Shown here piece by piece: positions 1 to 9,359 of a stretch of DNA of 64,000 bases. Every line of letters starts with the position of its first letter. The stretch's first letter is position 1. The notes under the pieces are model-generated. The model made no database searches and was not told the origin of the DNA. It saw only the letters and a program-made list of their open reading frames with translations. This DNA is from Oceanobacillus manasiensis. GTDB lineage: Bacteria > Bacillota > Bacilli > Bacillales > Amphibacillaceae. The position numbers and the translations under genes are program-made. Location: assembly GCF_000724085.1 (NCBI RefSeq), contig NZ_CCDL010000002.1:372001-436000 (forward strand). Reading direction: 5' to 3'.

Positions 1-15
1 GTGTTCTTCATATGT

Positions 16-21
16 TATAAT
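16..21 (+). promoter_or_regulatory. Putative -10 box of dinB
   Basis: TATAAT lies 24 bases before the dinB start. The matching -35 region would fall outside the window, so this is only half a promoter. The GTTC at 3-6 could be the right half of a LexA box (GAAC-N4-GTTC), but the left half is not in the window. Confidence 0.35.
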
Positions 22-45
22 AAGGACTAGATAAAAAAAGGGTGT

Positions 46-1299
46 ATGAAATTGACAGCAATTAATCCTCAAAAAGGAAGGGTTATTTTCCATATTGATA
101 TGAACTGTTTCTATGCGTCTGTAGAGGCGGCGTATAACACTGCTCTAAAAGGAAAACCTTTGGCTATCGCAGGAAACCCGGAGGAACGCAAAGGGATTGT
201 AGTGACAAGCAGTTATGAAGCGCGTAAAAAGGGTGTAAAAACTACCATGACGATTTGGCAAGCGAAGAAAAACTGTCCAGAACTCATTATTATGCCACCG
301 AATTTTGAGCGATATCGAGCAGCTTCTAGAGAGCTATTTCGTATACTGTCTGAAATTACGCCAGATGTTCAGCCCGTCTCTATTGATGAAGGGTATATGG
401 ATATAACAAATGTAAACAGTGAACTTTCACCGTTAGATTTGGCAGATGAGCTACAAAAAAGAATCCTTGATGAATTAGACTTACCTTGTAGTATTGGAAT
501 TGCGCCTAATAAATTTCTAGCTAAAATGGCTTCCGATATGAAGAAACCACTTGGCATAACCGTTTTAAGAAAGAGAGAGTTGCACTTAACATTGTGGCCT
601 CTTCCCATCGGAGAGATGTATGGTGTAGGAGAAAAGACTGCAGCGAAATTGGTAGAAAAAGGAATCGAAACGATCGGTGATTTGGCAAATTATGATGCTT
701 ATGAATTAAAACAAATGTTAGGTATTAATGGAGAAAGACTAAAAAACAGAGCCAATGGGATTGATAATAGACCGGTAGACCCTGAAGCAATATTTGAATT
801 TAAAAGTATTGGCAGCTCTCAGACTTTACCCTTTGATACGGTTGATGAACAGGAGATTAGAAAACTTATAGCGGTTCTGTCAGAAAACGTAGAACGAAGA
901 ATGGGGCGAAAAAATGCAGCTGGTCAGAGTATTCAAATTATGATTAGATACCAAGACCGCAAAACGATTACACGAAGTAAAAAGCTTTATCGATATATTG
1001 ACGCCAAAGATGAAATAATGCATGAAGCCGAAGAGCTATTTCATAAGCATTGGAATCAGGAACCTGTTCGATTGCTTGGTATTACAGTACAAGATGTGGA
1101 AGTGAAAAAGAATATAGCAACTCAATTGGATTTATTTACTTATGAAAGAGAAGCAGAAAAAGAAAAATTATATCAAGCAATAGAAGGGTTATCAGAGAAA
1201 TATGGCAAGGATGTATTTAAAAAACTAGATGCTGTTAATGACGATGATCAACCAAGAACTAGCTTTCAAAAAGACTTTCTAGATGACTATAAAAAATAA
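46..1299 (+). CDS. dinB: DNA polymerase IV (Y-family translesion polymerase)
   Basis: Y-family DNA polymerase of 417 aa, the usual length for Bacillus PolY1/YqjH. It copies past damaged template bases at stalled forks. The first metal-binding motif HIDMNCFYASVE is at residues 16-27, and the catalytic SIDE motif is at 112-115 (Asp114, Glu115). The little-finger domain follows, and a clamp-binding peptide QLDLF sits at about 360-364 near the C-terminus, as expected for binding the beta clamp. The ATG follows a purine-rich AAAAAAGGG. The gene stands alone on the plus strand and faces the aldehyde dehydrogenase across a shared terminator. SOS control is common in this family but cannot be shown here because the upstream region is cut off. 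Confidence 0.95.
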   Translation: MKLTAINPQKGRVIFHIDMNCFYASVEAAYNTALKGKPLAIAGNPEERKGIVVTSSYEARKKGVKTTMTIWQAKKNCPELIIMPPNFERYRAASRELFRILSEITPDVQPVSIDEGYMDITNVNSELSPLDLADELQKRILDELDLPCSIGIAPNKFLAKMASDMKKPLGITVLRKRELHLTLWPLPIGEMYGVGEKTAAKLVEKGIETIGDLANYDAYELKQMLGINGERLKNRANGIDNRPVDPEAIFEFKSIGSSQTLPFDTVDEQEIRKLIAVLSENVERRMGRKNAAGQSIQIMIRYQDRKTITRSKKLYRYIDAKDEIMHEAEELFHKHWNQEPVRLLGITVQDVEVKKNIATQLDLFTYEREAEKEKLYQAIEGLSEKYGKDVFKKLDAVNDDDQPRTSFQKDFLDDYKK

Positions 1300-1335
1300 G
1301 CTCTCATTTTTCGTTATATGAAAAAATGAGAGCTT
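1298..1335. terminator. Bidirectional terminator between dinB and the aldehyde dehydrogenase
   Basis: A 14-bp perfect inverted repeat, AAGCTCTCATTTTT (1298-1311) against AAAAATGAGAGCTT (1322-1335), has a 10-base loop. The A and T runs within the arms let it work for the converging genes on both strands. Confidence 0.8.
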
Positions 1336-1360
1336 ATTTATTGTATAGAGCTTGATCGCT

Positions 1361-2731
1361 TTATTTCATAACACGTTTGATTACGGCTTTTCCAATCTTA
1401 CTGCCAGGGTAACGAAACGGAACATCAAATTTAGTGGATTGCTTTAAAATACTTTTCTGGTGAGAAAATGTTTCAAAGCTAGATTTACCATGATATTGAC
1501 CCATTCCACTATTTCCCACACCACCAAATGGCAAATGAGGATTCGCTAAATGGAAGATAGTATCATTTATACTGCCACCACCAAAGGAAAGGTATTGAAT
1601 AACTTGCTCTTGTGTCTTTATATTTTCCCCGAAATAATATAAGGCCAATGGCTTTTCTTGTTTGCGAATCATTTCAACTGCTTCTTCTACATTTGTAAAA
1701 GTAAGTACAGGCAACACTGGTCCAAATATTTCATCCTGCATGACGCGATCATTCCATGATATTTTATCAAGTATGGTTGGTTCAATCATAAGCGATTGTC
1801 TGTCTGTATTTCCACCATGGAGCAGGGTACCATCTGATAAATAGCTTAATATGCGGTCGAAATGTGTCTCATTAATAATTCTTGTGAAATCAGGGTTATT
1901 TAATGGTTCTTTTCCGTAAAAGGACTTAATATATTTTTTCATTGCTTTCAATAGCTTAAACTTCACTTTTTCATGAACATAGAGGTAATCAGGTGCAACA
2001 CAAGTTTGTCCAGCATTTGTAAATTTCCCCCATACAATTCGTTTTGCTGCTAAGTTGATATTTGCATCTTTATCTACAATAGCGGGGCTTTTACCACCTA
2101 GTTCCAATGTGACTGGAGTAAGATGTGCGCTAGCCTGCTTCATAACGATTTTGCCGACTTCTGTACTTCCAGTAAAGAAAATATAGTCAAAACGCTGACG
2201 AAGCAGTTCTTGATTTGTTTCTTTTTCTCCTTCAATTACAGTGATATAGGAAGGGTCAAATGTTTGTTTTATCATACTTGCCAATAGGGAGGAAGTTGAA
2301 CTTGCGTGTTCAGATGGTTTTATAACAACACAATTCCCAGCAGCTATAGCTCCAATTGCTGGAGCAATAGCTAGTTGGAGTGGGTAGTTCCACGGCGAGA
2401 TTATTAAACTTACCCCATAAGGTTCGCTTATAATATAGTTCTTTGTTCCTTTATGCGTAATAGGAGCTGTCACTTTCCTTGGCTCCATCCAATTTATTAA
2501 GTTTTTTAATGTGAAATCAATTTCGGAATAGAGAAAACCAAGTTCCGTTGTGTAAGCTTCTTGTTCAGACTTATTTAAATCCTCTTTTAACGCCTGGTAG
2601 ACCTCTTTCTCATGCCTCTTCAACATTTTCTTCAACTTCTCTAGTGAGGCTTTACGAGTTTGATAGTCTCTCGTATTTCCATTTAAATAAAAAGCTCGTT
2701 GATCTTCGATTATTTGATTTATAGTAGCGAT
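1361..2731 (-). CDS. Aldehyde dehydrogenase, YwdH-like class 3 type; no standard start codon
   Basis: NAD(P)-dependent aldehyde dehydrogenase. The motifs PWNYP, FTGSTEVG, LELGGKSP (general-base Glu) and NAGQTC (catalytic Cys) are all present, about 178 and 212 residues after the TTG at 2635. That TTG is the first standard start codon in the frame, but it would remove about 32 residues of a conserved N-terminal helix. The frame stays open upstream and encodes IATINQIIEDQRAFYLNGN-like sequence typical of YwdH N-termini, giving about 456 aa, the family length. A good ribosome site (AGGGGGAG, 2745-2738) lies before this extension. The codon at the right distance (2731) is ATC, not ATG, GTG or TTG. 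I place the start there by inference. A sequencing error, a point mutation or true non-standard initiation would all explain it. The gene is last in the minus-strand set after rnz. Confidence 0.8.
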   Translation of the reverse strand: MATINQIIEDQRAFYLNGNTRDYQTRKASLEKLKKMLKRHEKEVYQALKEDLNKSEQEAYTTELGFLYSEIDFTLKNLINWMEPRKVTAPITHKGTKNYIISEPYGVSLIISPWNYPLQLAIAPAIGAIAAGNCVVIKPSEHASSTSSLLASMIKQTFDPSYITVIEGEKETNQELLRQRFDYIFFTGSTEVGKIVMKQASAHLTPVTLELGGKSPAIVDKDANINLAAKRIVWGKFTNAGQTCVAPDYLYVHEKVKFKLLKAMKKYIKSFYGKEPLNNPDFTRIINETHFDRILSYLSDGTLLHGGNTDRQSLMIEPTILDKISWNDRVMQDEIFGPVLPVLTFTNVEEAVEMIRKQEKPLALYYFGENIKTQEQVIQYLSFGGGSINDTIFHLANPHLPFGGVGNSGMGQYHGKSSFETFSHQKSILKQSTKFDVPFRYPGSKIGKAVIKRVMK

Positions 2732-2744
2732 GTTGATCTCCCCC

Positions 2745-3671
2745 TTATGAGTTTACACCGATGTCCATTTTATAAAAGTCTGTAGCGAGCACTGTATTCT
2801 GAAAGATTTGCTTCGCCTCTTGAAGTAAGCGGTCATTCTCTTCTTTTTGGTATCTGGAAGAGATATGTGTCATGACCAATTTCTTTACATTTGCTTCTAA
2901 TGCAGCATTAGCTGCTTGTGTGGTGGTGGAATGAAAGTAATCCCACGCCATTTGTGCCTTATCTCTATCAAAGGTTGTTTCATGAACGAGTACGTTAGCA
3001 TCTTTAATGAAATCGTGATGTGAAGATAGAGCACGTGTATCTCCAAGTATAGCCAGAACTCTTCCTGGCTTATTTGGCCCAATGAAGTCTCTCCTATTTA
3101 TTTGCAGTCCATCATCGGTCTCTACATATTCATTTTCTTTAATCTTGCGATAAAGGGGACCTGGGGGAATGCCTATTTGTTTTAGCTGTTCCACAAGAAG
3201 TTCTCCAGGTTTATCTTTTTCTACAATACGATATCCATAGCTAGTAATGCCATGATCAAGTTTTTTTGCATAAACAGTAAACTGATCATCTTCGACTACT
3301 TTTCCCTCTGTAATTTCATTAATAATGATAGGATACCGAAGGTGGGTGCCGCTAACCTTCAAAGAAATATCAATATAATCTTTTAAACCTTCAGGTCCGT
3401 AAAGAATGACTTCATCTTCGCCGCCTTGAAAAGATCTACTACTTAAAAGACCTGGTAATCCAAATATGTGGTCACCATGTAGGTGGGTAATAAAGATCTT
3501 ATTAATTTTTCTAGGTTTAATTGATGTATTTAAAATTTGATGTTGAGTTGCTTCACCACAATCAAAGAGCCACACACTGTTTTGCTCTTGGAGTAATGTT
3601 AAAGCGACGGATGATACATTTCGCTCCTTTGAAGGAACACCTGCACCAGTCCCAAGAAAAACGAGTTCCAT
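2745..3671 (-). CDS. rnz: Ribonuclease Z (tRNA 3' processing endonuclease)
   Basis: Metallo-beta-lactamase-fold endonuclease that removes the 3' trailer from tRNA precursors lacking an encoded CCA. Its 308 aa match the bacterial short form. The N-terminal FLGTGAGVPS and the zinc motif HLHGDH at residues 63-68 are intact. Further ligands are seen in LGDTR and in HTTFD near the C-terminal half, and an HISSRY motif follows. The ATG is preceded by GGAGGA at good spacing. It lies 19 bases after namA on the same strand and 13 bases before the inferred aldehyde dehydrogenase start, so these genes probably share a transcript. B. subtilis also has rnz (yqjK) next to namA (yqjM). Confidence 0.96.
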   Translation of the reverse strand: MELVFLGTGAGVPSKERNVSSVALTLLQEQNSVWLFDCGEATQHQILNTSIKPRKINKIFITHLHGDHIFGLPGLLSSRSFQGGEDEVILYGPEGLKDYIDISLKVSGTHLRYPIIINEITEGKVVEDDQFTVYAKKLDHGITSYGYRIVEKDKPGELLVEQLKQIGIPPGPLYRKIKENEYVETDDGLQINRRDFIGPNKPGRVLAILGDTRALSSHHDFIKDANVLVHETTFDRDKAQMAWDYFHSTTTQAANAALEANVKKLVMTHISSRYQKEENDRLLQEAKQIFQNTVLATDFYKMDIGVNS

Positions 3672-3690
3672 AATTTTATCCTCCGTGGTT

Positions 3691-4704
3691 TTACCAGCCG
3701 CGTTCGTATTGTTTAGGGGCAGGCAATTTTTCGTTTAGTTCAACTGCTGCTGTTCTAGGCCAATACGGGTCCCTGAGCAATTCCCTTGCTAGGAAAACGA
3801 GGTCAGCTCTTTCATTTTGAATTATTTCTTCTGCTTGGACCCCTCTAGTAATCAAGCCCACAGCACCTGTCTGGATATTAATTTCTTTTCTTATTGTCTC
3901 ACAGCGTGAAAGCTGATAACCGGGATAGGTAGAGATTGTCGCTGGCACAATACCACCAGAGCTGCAATCAATTAGATCGATGCCTTGATCCCGCATTCTA
4001 CTTGCATAGTATAGAAAATCGTTTAAACTATTTCCACCATCAGCATATTCGTCTGTAGAAATACGAACAAATAAAGGACCATCCCATTCTTGTTTTACTG
4101 CATTAATGATTTCCTCGAGAAAACGGTATCGATTTTCCCTGCTTCCTCCATAATTATCTTCTCGCAAATTGGTTAATGGTGATAAAAATTGATTGATTAA
4201 ATAACCATGAGCTGCATGAAGTTCAATGATGTCAAAGTTTGCTTGTTTAGATCTTTTGCTTGCATTCTTGAATGCTTCGATTGTTTCTTCAATGTCCTCT
4301 AACGACATTTCTTTAGGAGTTTTATAGGATTCACTAAACGCTTTAGCGGTTGGGGCATAGATAGTTGAATCCAATTGTGCTTTTCTTCCAGCATGGGCAA
4401 GCTGTATAGAGGATTTGGAGCCATAATGGTGGATTTGTTTATTAAGGTCTGTAAGTCCTTCTACTTGCTCATCATTCCAAATACCAAGGTCTTGTGGAGA
4501 GATACGGCCTTCGGGTTGAACTGCCGTCGCTTCTAGCATAATTAAACCAACCTGACCAACGGCCCTAGAAGTATAATGTGTTACATGAAAGGGGGTAATC
4601 TTGCCATCTTCATCCCTACAGGAATACATGCACATCGGTGCCATTACAATTCGGTTTTTTAAACTAACGTTTTTAAAGTCAATTGGTGAAAATAATTTCG
4701 TCAT
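3691..4704 (-). CDS. namA: NADPH dehydrogenase, old yellow enzyme family
   Basis: FMN-dependent ene reductase of the YqjM/NamA type, 337 aa, which reduces activated C=C bonds, quinones and nitro compounds with NADPH. The N-terminal APMCMYS holds the redox-tuning Cys25 and Tyr27 characteristic of this bacterial subclass. ELHAAHGYL carries the substrate-binding His pair, and the C-terminal YERGW supplies the Arg that reaches into the neighbouring subunit. AAGGAGGAAG precedes the ATG. It sits between ugpQ and rnz with short gaps (26 and 19 bases), consistent with one operon. The exact physiological substrate is not known from sequence; a role in handling reactive electrophiles is usual for the family. 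Confidence 0.94.
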   Translation of the reverse strand: MTKLFSPIDFKNVSLKNRIVMAPMCMYSCRDEDGKITPFHVTHYTSRAVGQVGLIMLEATAVQPEGRISPQDLGIWNDEQVEGLTDLNKQIHHYGSKSSIQLAHAGRKAQLDSTIYAPTAKAFSESYKTPKEMSLEDIEETIEAFKNASKRSKQANFDIIELHAAHGYLINQFLSPLTNLREDNYGGSRENRYRFLEEIINAVKQEWDGPLFVRISTDEYADGGNSLNDFLYYASRMRDQGIDLIDCSSGGIVPATISTYPGYQLSRCETIRKEINIQTGAVGLITRGVQAEEIIQNERADLVFLARELLRDPYWPRTAAVELNEKLPAPKQYERGW

Positions 4705-4730
4705 GTTACTTCCTCCTTAAAATAAGACAA

Positions 4731-5462
4731 TTATGTAAATAATCTGCGATAATCCTTAGCAATATCTGGAACGTCTGTGAATACTGCATCACATTTCTGA
4801 TTAAAACAACGTATTAAATGTGCAGGTTTGTTCACAGTATAAACTCGAACTTGAAGTTGCTGTTGTTTGCTATCCTCCATTAAAGAGGAACTTAATAAAC
4901 GATATTTTATATGAATGGAAGATGCACCAAGCTCTTTTACATAGTTGGTAAAGTATTTTATTCGCTTGGAAGTTAAAAAGGCGATATCAACCTCTTTTGT
5001 TAGATCATGTACACGTGTCACGCTCTTTGGATTAAAGGTAGATAGTGTGGTACGATTTAATAACTGATACTTATCTAATAAATCTAGTACAATTTTCTCT
5101 AAGCCCTGATAATCTATTTTATTATTTTTAAGCTCAATATTTAAGTCTAACGGTTTGTCTTGGATCCAATCAAGAAAATGCTCGAGTGATACAATCTTAG
5201 TCCCCATAAATTTATTGGAAAACCATGACCCCATATCAAGTGTGGTTAATTGTTTAAAAGTAATGTCCTTGACAAAACCTTTTCCATTAGACGTTCGCCG
5301 CACACTTTCATCATGTATTAACACTGGTACGTTATCCTTTGTTAACTGGACATCTGTTTCTATTCCATCAGCACCAAGTTTCAGGGCAAGTTCAAAAGCA
5401 GGCATCGTATTTTCAGGTGCATATTTACTTGCCCCCCGATGTGCAAAAATTTTAGTTTGCAA
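4731..5462 (-). CDS. ugpQ: Glycerophosphodiester phosphodiesterase
   Basis: Cytoplasmic GDPD-family enzyme that splits glycerophosphodiesters into glycerol-3-phosphate and an alcohol. It has the family start FAHRGASKYAPENT with the catalytic His, then GADGIETDVQLTKD (metal-binding Glu and Asp) and LIHD (second catalytic His); NIELK follows. No signal peptide is present. I chose the TTG at 5462 because AGAGGTG lies 6 bases upstream. A GTG at 5471 in the same frame overlaps that ribosome site and would add three residues. It is the first gene of the minus-strand set and is divergent from yqjN, so promoters for both must lie in the 69-base gap. Confidence 0.9.
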   Translation of the reverse strand: MQTKIFAHRGASKYAPENTMPAFELALKLGADGIETDVQLTKDNVPVLIHDESVRRTSNGKGFVKDITFKQLTTLDMGSWFSNKFMGTKIVSLEHFLDWIQDKPLDLNIELKNNKIDYQGLEKIVLDLLDKYQLLNRTTLSTFNPKSVTRVHDLTKEVDIAFLTSKRIKYFTNYVKELGASSIHIKYRLLSSSLMEDSKQQQLQVRVYTVNKPAHLIRCFNQKCDAVFTDVPDIAKDYRRLFT

Positions 5463-5531
5463 TGGTTTCACCTCTATATTTGATTTTGTTTTATTTCCAC
5501 GAAAAAGTCAATTTAGACAGGGGGATTAGAT

Positions 5532-7169
5532 ATGAAAAAATGGCAAACGAAAGAAGAGTTGACAGATTTACTTTGTTCCATCGTGCAATATCAAAGCATA
5601 ACAGGTTCAAATGCAGAGATCGCAATAGCAGAATATCTTTATCACATACTATCCCAGAAAGAATATTTTCAACAAAACACGAATCACTTAAATCTCCACC
5701 CTTTGGAAGACGGCAGGAGACTGCTAACCGCTCTAGTAAAGGGGAAGAAACAGAAAAAAGAAACGATTATTCTGCTAAGCCATTTTGACGTAGTAGGTGT
5801 GGAAGATTTTGGCTCCTTACGAAATCTGGCTTTTCACCCGTTGGAACTTACACAAGAACTTACCAAATTAAAACATCAACTTCCAGAGTATGTACAAAAG
5901 GATTTGGAGGAGGGTGATTGGTTATTTGGAAGAGGGACGATGGATATGAAGGCAGGATTGGCACTTCACTTAGCAATGGTAGAACGTGCTATGTGTGGAG
6001 AATTTGACGGTAATGTGTTACTTCTTTCTGTACCAGATGAAGAAGTGAATTCAAGCGGGATGCTTACAGCGCTCCCTATACTAAAGCAATTAAAGGAAAC
6101 AGAGAATATTGAATACAATGCTTGTTTAAATGGTGAGCCAATGTTTAGTAAATACCCTGGTGACCCTAATCATTATGTTTATACCGGTTCCATCGGAAAA
6201 GTGCTTCCTGGTTTTTATTGTTACGGTAAAGAATCACATGTTGGTGAGCCATTTGCGGGTATAAATCCAAATTTAATGATTAGCTTTTTATCTCAGCAAA
6301 TGGAACTAAATGAGGCTTTTATAGAGCAATTAGATGAGGAAATTACGCCACCTCCTGTCAGCTTAATGCATCGTGATCTTAAAGAAGAATATTCTGTTCA
6401 AACACCCCAATCAGCAATAGCTATGTATAACGTACTTTATTTAAAACAAAGCTTTGAAGAGTTGAATAAAAAGCTTTTAGATAGTGCTAATCAAGCTGCA
6501 AGGCAAACGGAAGCATATGTACAAGAAAAAGCAAAGCATTTTGCGAAGGTAGCGAAGGATTTTACTATGCCTGCATCAAAAGTAAATGTGTTTATGTATG
6601 AAGAGTTATATCAAGAAGCGGTTAATAGGTATGGCCAGGAAGAAATAAACCGTCGGCAAAACCTGTTAGGGAGCCAACGAGAACAGGGAGACCGTGACTT
6701 TTCGACTTTACTTGTACAAGAATTAGCAGCGATGTGTAATGACTTAGCACCCTTGATTGTCTTGTTTTACAGTCCACCATTTTATCCTGCAGTGTCTTCT
6801 CATCATGACCCCTATATTCAACATGTTATGCAGGATATTATACAATTTGCAAAAAAAGAGGATAATATTGATTTAGTTAATTCTGAGTTTTTTACAGGTT
6901 TATCTGATTTGAGCTTTGTGGGACCTGTGACTTCAAACAGCAGAATAAAACAGCTTACAACAAACATGCCTTTACAAAATAACGGATTTGTTTTTCCAGA
7001 AGACGTTATGGATCAATTAGAAATGCCTGTTTTAAATATAGGGCCATTAGGCAAAGATGCTCACCAGTGGACAGAGAGGCTTGAACTTAATTACAGCTTT
7101 AAGTCATTACCTACCATAATTTCGAGAGCAATTCAGCAATTGCTGGCAGGTTCTCCGAAAAGACAATAG
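5532..7169 (+). CDS. M20-family metallohydrolase, YqjN/RocB-like
   Basis: Large (545 aa) M20-type dizinc hydrolase resembling B. subtilis YqjN and the arginine-utilisation protein RocB. Metal and catalytic motifs are intact: SHFDVVG (His84, Asp86), GRGTMDMKAG (bridging Asp138) and PDEEVNSSG (Glu170/171). A long insert follows, and a terminal His is in KDAHQW. The likely substrate is an N-acyl amino acid or small peptide, but it has not been defined for this branch. The ATG follows GGGGGATTAGAT. It is divergent from ugpQ and lies 60 bases before the MBL-fold gene. B. subtilis has the same yqjN-yqjP-yqjQ order, with proI between yqjN and yqjP; proI is absent here. Confidence 0.85.
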   Translation: MKKWQTKEELTDLLCSIVQYQSITGSNAEIAIAEYLYHILSQKEYFQQNTNHLNLHPLEDGRRLLTALVKGKKQKKETIILLSHFDVVGVEDFGSLRNLAFHPLELTQELTKLKHQLPEYVQKDLEEGDWLFGRGTMDMKAGLALHLAMVERAMCGEFDGNVLLLSVPDEEVNSSGMLTALPILKQLKETENIEYNACLNGEPMFSKYPGDPNHYVYTGSIGKVLPGFYCYGKESHVGEPFAGINPNLMISFLSQQMELNEAFIEQLDEEITPPPVSLMHRDLKEEYSVQTPQSAIAMYNVLYLKQSFEELNKKLLDSANQAARQTEAYVQEKAKHFAKVAKDFTMPASKVNVFMYEELYQEAVNRYGQEEINRRQNLLGSQREQGDRDFSTLLVQELAAMCNDLAPLIVLFYSPPFYPAVSSHHDPYIQHVMQDIIQFAKKEDNIDLVNSEFFTGLSDLSFVGPVTSNSRIKQLTTNMPLQNNGFVFPEDVMDQLEMPVLNIGPLGKDAHQWTERLELNYSFKSLPTIISRAIQQLLAGSPKRQ

Positions 7170-7229
7170 GTTGAAAATAGTGTAAACTAACTAGAATGAA
7201 TGACTATTCAGTTTCGGAGGAAGTAAAAG

Positions 7230-8204
7230 ATGAAAATTATTAATAATTCATTATTTCAACTAACAGTACCGACTCCTTTTGCTGTAGGTGATGTCCATTT
7301 ATATTTATTAAAAGGAGATTCATTGACCCTTATTGATGCCGGGGTGAAAACGAAAAAAGCCTTTGAAGCTATACAAGTACAATTAAAGGAAATTGGATAC
7401 CATCCAAGGGATATTGAACAAATTATATTGACACATCATCACCCTGACCATACTGGGCTAGTGGAGGCATTCCCGCGCGCTAAAGAAATAATGGGTAATG
7501 GTCTTGTTGACCTTTGGTTAAGAAAAGATGAACAATATTTTAAGAGATATGAAGACTTCTTTAAAGATTATTTTCGTCGATGTGACATACCACCACACTT
7601 TAAAGGGATTGGGAAGAAATTACGTTCCTTAATGCATTATGCTGGTGAGGGGAATTTAACTAGTTTCCTAGATGAGGGAGATAGATTACCAGGACACCAA
7701 AATTGGCAAGTTATTAACACGAAAGGGCATGCACAGAGTCATATATCTTTTTATAACGAAACAGAGAAATTATTTATTGGCGGAGATCATTTAATGAAAA
7801 ACATTTCTTCAAACCCTGTGATTGAAGCTCCAGTCCTTGAAGGAGAGCAAAGGGCTTCTCCCTTGTTACAGTATCGAGATAGCCTTCGAAGATGTGAGTC
7901 ACTTGAGATTAGCCACCTTTTACCTGGTCATGGAGAAATTTTCACAAATGTATCTGAGGTTGTTCAAGCTCGTTTTGATAAACAGGAAAAGCGAGCTGCT
8001 CACGTATTTGAATTGCTTCAATCTGGCAAACATACTGCTTTTCAGCTATGTCAAAGCATATTCCCGACAAGGTATGAAACACAGATTGATTTAACCTTAT
8101 CCGAGGTTGTCGGGCAGCTTGATTATCTTCAAGCGAGAGGGATGATTAGGAAAAGCGCAGAGGGGGAAATGGACTTTTATGAAACTGCGACCGCTGGAGA
8201 ATAA
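7230..8204 (+). CDS. MBL-fold metallo-hydrolase, YqjP-like
   Basis: Metallo-beta-lactamase superfamily protein of 324 aa. The motif HHHPDH is at residues 69-74, with further ligand positions in GHAQSHISF, GGDHLM and LPGHGE. A helical C-terminal region of about 90 residues follows, as in glyoxalase II-like or LACTB2-like hydrolases. The substrate is unknown. GGAGGAAG precedes the ATG. The end of the frame overlaps the next gene by 26 bases, which indicates translational coupling with the dehydrogenase. The neighbour order matches yqjP-yqjQ of B. subtilis. Confidence 0.87.
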   Translation: MKIINNSLFQLTVPTPFAVGDVHLYLLKGDSLTLIDAGVKTKKAFEAIQVQLKEIGYHPRDIEQIILTHHHPDHTGLVEAFPRAKEIMGNGLVDLWLRKDEQYFKRYEDFFKDYFRRCDIPPHFKGIGKKLRSLMHYAGEGNLTSFLDEGDRLPGHQNWQVINTKGHAQSHISFYNETEKLFIGGDHLMKNISSNPVIEAPVLEGEQRASPLLQYRDSLRRCESLEISHLLPGHGEIFTNVSEVVQARFDKQEKRAAHVFELLQSGKHTAFQLCQSIFPTRYETQIDLTLSEVVGQLDYLQARGMIRKSAEGEMDFYETATAGE

Positions 8205-8976
8205 AAAGATCATTGTAACTGGTGCCTCTAGTGGAATTGGGGAAAGAATTGTGTGGCACATTGCTGCGAGTGGAGGAATTCCTCTCTTGGTTGCACGTTC
8301 CACAGACAAAATGAAGAAACAATGCGAGACCATTATGCAGACATTTAATACCGATTGTTGCTATTACACTTCTGACTTATCGAATACAAGTGAGATGGAA
8401 AGAACAATTGAATTAATCTTTCAGGATCATGCTAAAATAGACGGCCTTATTAATAATGCAGGTTTTGGTAAATTTCAGCTAGTAGAAGATATGTCTATGC
8501 AGGACGTGGAAAACATGTTTCAAGTTAATGTTCTTTCTTTAATACATTTCACAAAAATGCTTCTACCACATTTTCAACAGAATCAACATGGGCATATTGT
8601 AAACCTTGCATCGCAGGCTGGAAAGATTTCGACTCCTAAATCAGCTGTGTATGCTGCTACAAAACACGCAGTAATTGGATTTACCAATAGTTTGCGTATG
8701 GAGATTGAAAAAGATAATATCTTCGTTACTACTGTAAACTTAGGTCCTGTGGATACAAACTTTTTTACACAAGCAGATCCAGATGGGTATTACAAAAAGA
8801 GTGTTAGTCGATATATGCTAAATCCAGATCGTGTTGCGAGCAAAGTTTCGCGGCACCTGTTCAAACAAAAGCGGGAAATTAATATGCCTGGGTGGATGGA
8901 GATAGGCAGTAGACTGTATCATTTGTTCCCAAGTGTAATGGAGAATCTCTTAAAATCACAATTTAATAAAAAATAA
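8179..8976 (+). CDS. Short-chain dehydrogenase/reductase, YqjQ-like
   Basis: Classical SDR oxidoreductase of 265 aa. The Rossmann cofactor motif TGASSGIG is at 14-21, NNAGFG at about 92-97, and the catalytic set is Ser145, Tyr158 and Lys162 (YAATK). The residue context suggests NADP(H) use, but the substrate cannot be named. The start lies inside the preceding MBL-fold gene, with an AGAGGGGGAAATGG stretch upstream. The two are therefore almost certainly co-translated. Confidence 0.88.
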   Translation: MKLRPLENKKIIVTGASSGIGERIVWHIAASGGIPLLVARSTDKMKKQCETIMQTFNTDCCYYTSDLSNTSEMERTIELIFQDHAKIDGLINNAGFGKFQLVEDMSMQDVENMFQVNVLSLIHFTKMLLPHFQQNQHGHIVNLASQAGKISTPKSAVYAATKHAVIGFTNSLRMEIEKDNIFVTTVNLGPVDTNFFTQADPDGYYKKSVSRYMLNPDRVASKVSRHLFKQKREINMPGWMEIGSRLYHLFPSVMENLLKSQFNKK

Positions 8977-8995
8977 TGAAGAATGGAAGGGTAAA

Positions 8996-9319
8996 ATGAA
9001 ACTTCATATTACAACATCTGCAAAAGAGGAATTGGAAAAAAGGAATGATAATAAAAACCGTTATGTGGTTCTCTGGTATGATACCGAGGGGTGCGGTTGT
9101 GGAGTTAACGGAGTACCTACCGTAAGATTTACAGACGACTATACTGAAACTTTTACAGAGATAGAAAGTGACAGTTTTCCAGTGCTTATACAGAAACATC
9201 AAATAGTATTCTTTGCTGAATCAATGAAACTTGACTCTATAAATGGCATGCTTCGTTTATCAAGCCCTGAAGGAATACTAAATCCATTTATTGCACCACA
9301 AAGTATATGTGAAATTTAG
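8996..9319 (+). CDS. HesB/YadR-like iron-sulfur biogenesis family protein, YqkB-like
   Basis: Small cytoplasmic protein of 107 aa in the A-type carrier-related family found in Bacilli (B. subtilis YqkB). A GCGCGVNG motif near residues 32-39 supplies clustered cysteines, but the C-terminal CxC of true IscA/SufA proteins is absent. A role as a canonical Fe-S carrier is therefore unproven. It lies 19 bases after the SDR gene and is followed by a strong terminator, so it is probably the last gene of the yqjN-yqjP-yqjQ run. Confidence 0.8.
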   Translation: MKLHITTSAKEELEKRNDNKNRYVVLWYDTEGCGCGVNGVPTVRFTDDYTETFTEIESDSFPVLIQKHQIVFFAESMKLDSINGMLRLSSPEGILNPFIAPQSICEI

Positions 9320-9320
9320 A

Positions 9321-9353
9321 AACCCAGTGGGAAATAGTTCTCCCCACTGGGTT
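9321..9353. terminator. Bidirectional terminator between yqkB and the aldo/keto reductase
   Basis: An 11-bp perfect inverted repeat, AACCCAGTGGG (9321-9331) with CCCACTGGGTT (9343-9353), is followed by ATTATTTTA. It serves the plus-strand gene. The convergent minus-strand gene ends at 9360. Confidence 0.75.
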
Positions 9354-9359
9354 ATTATT

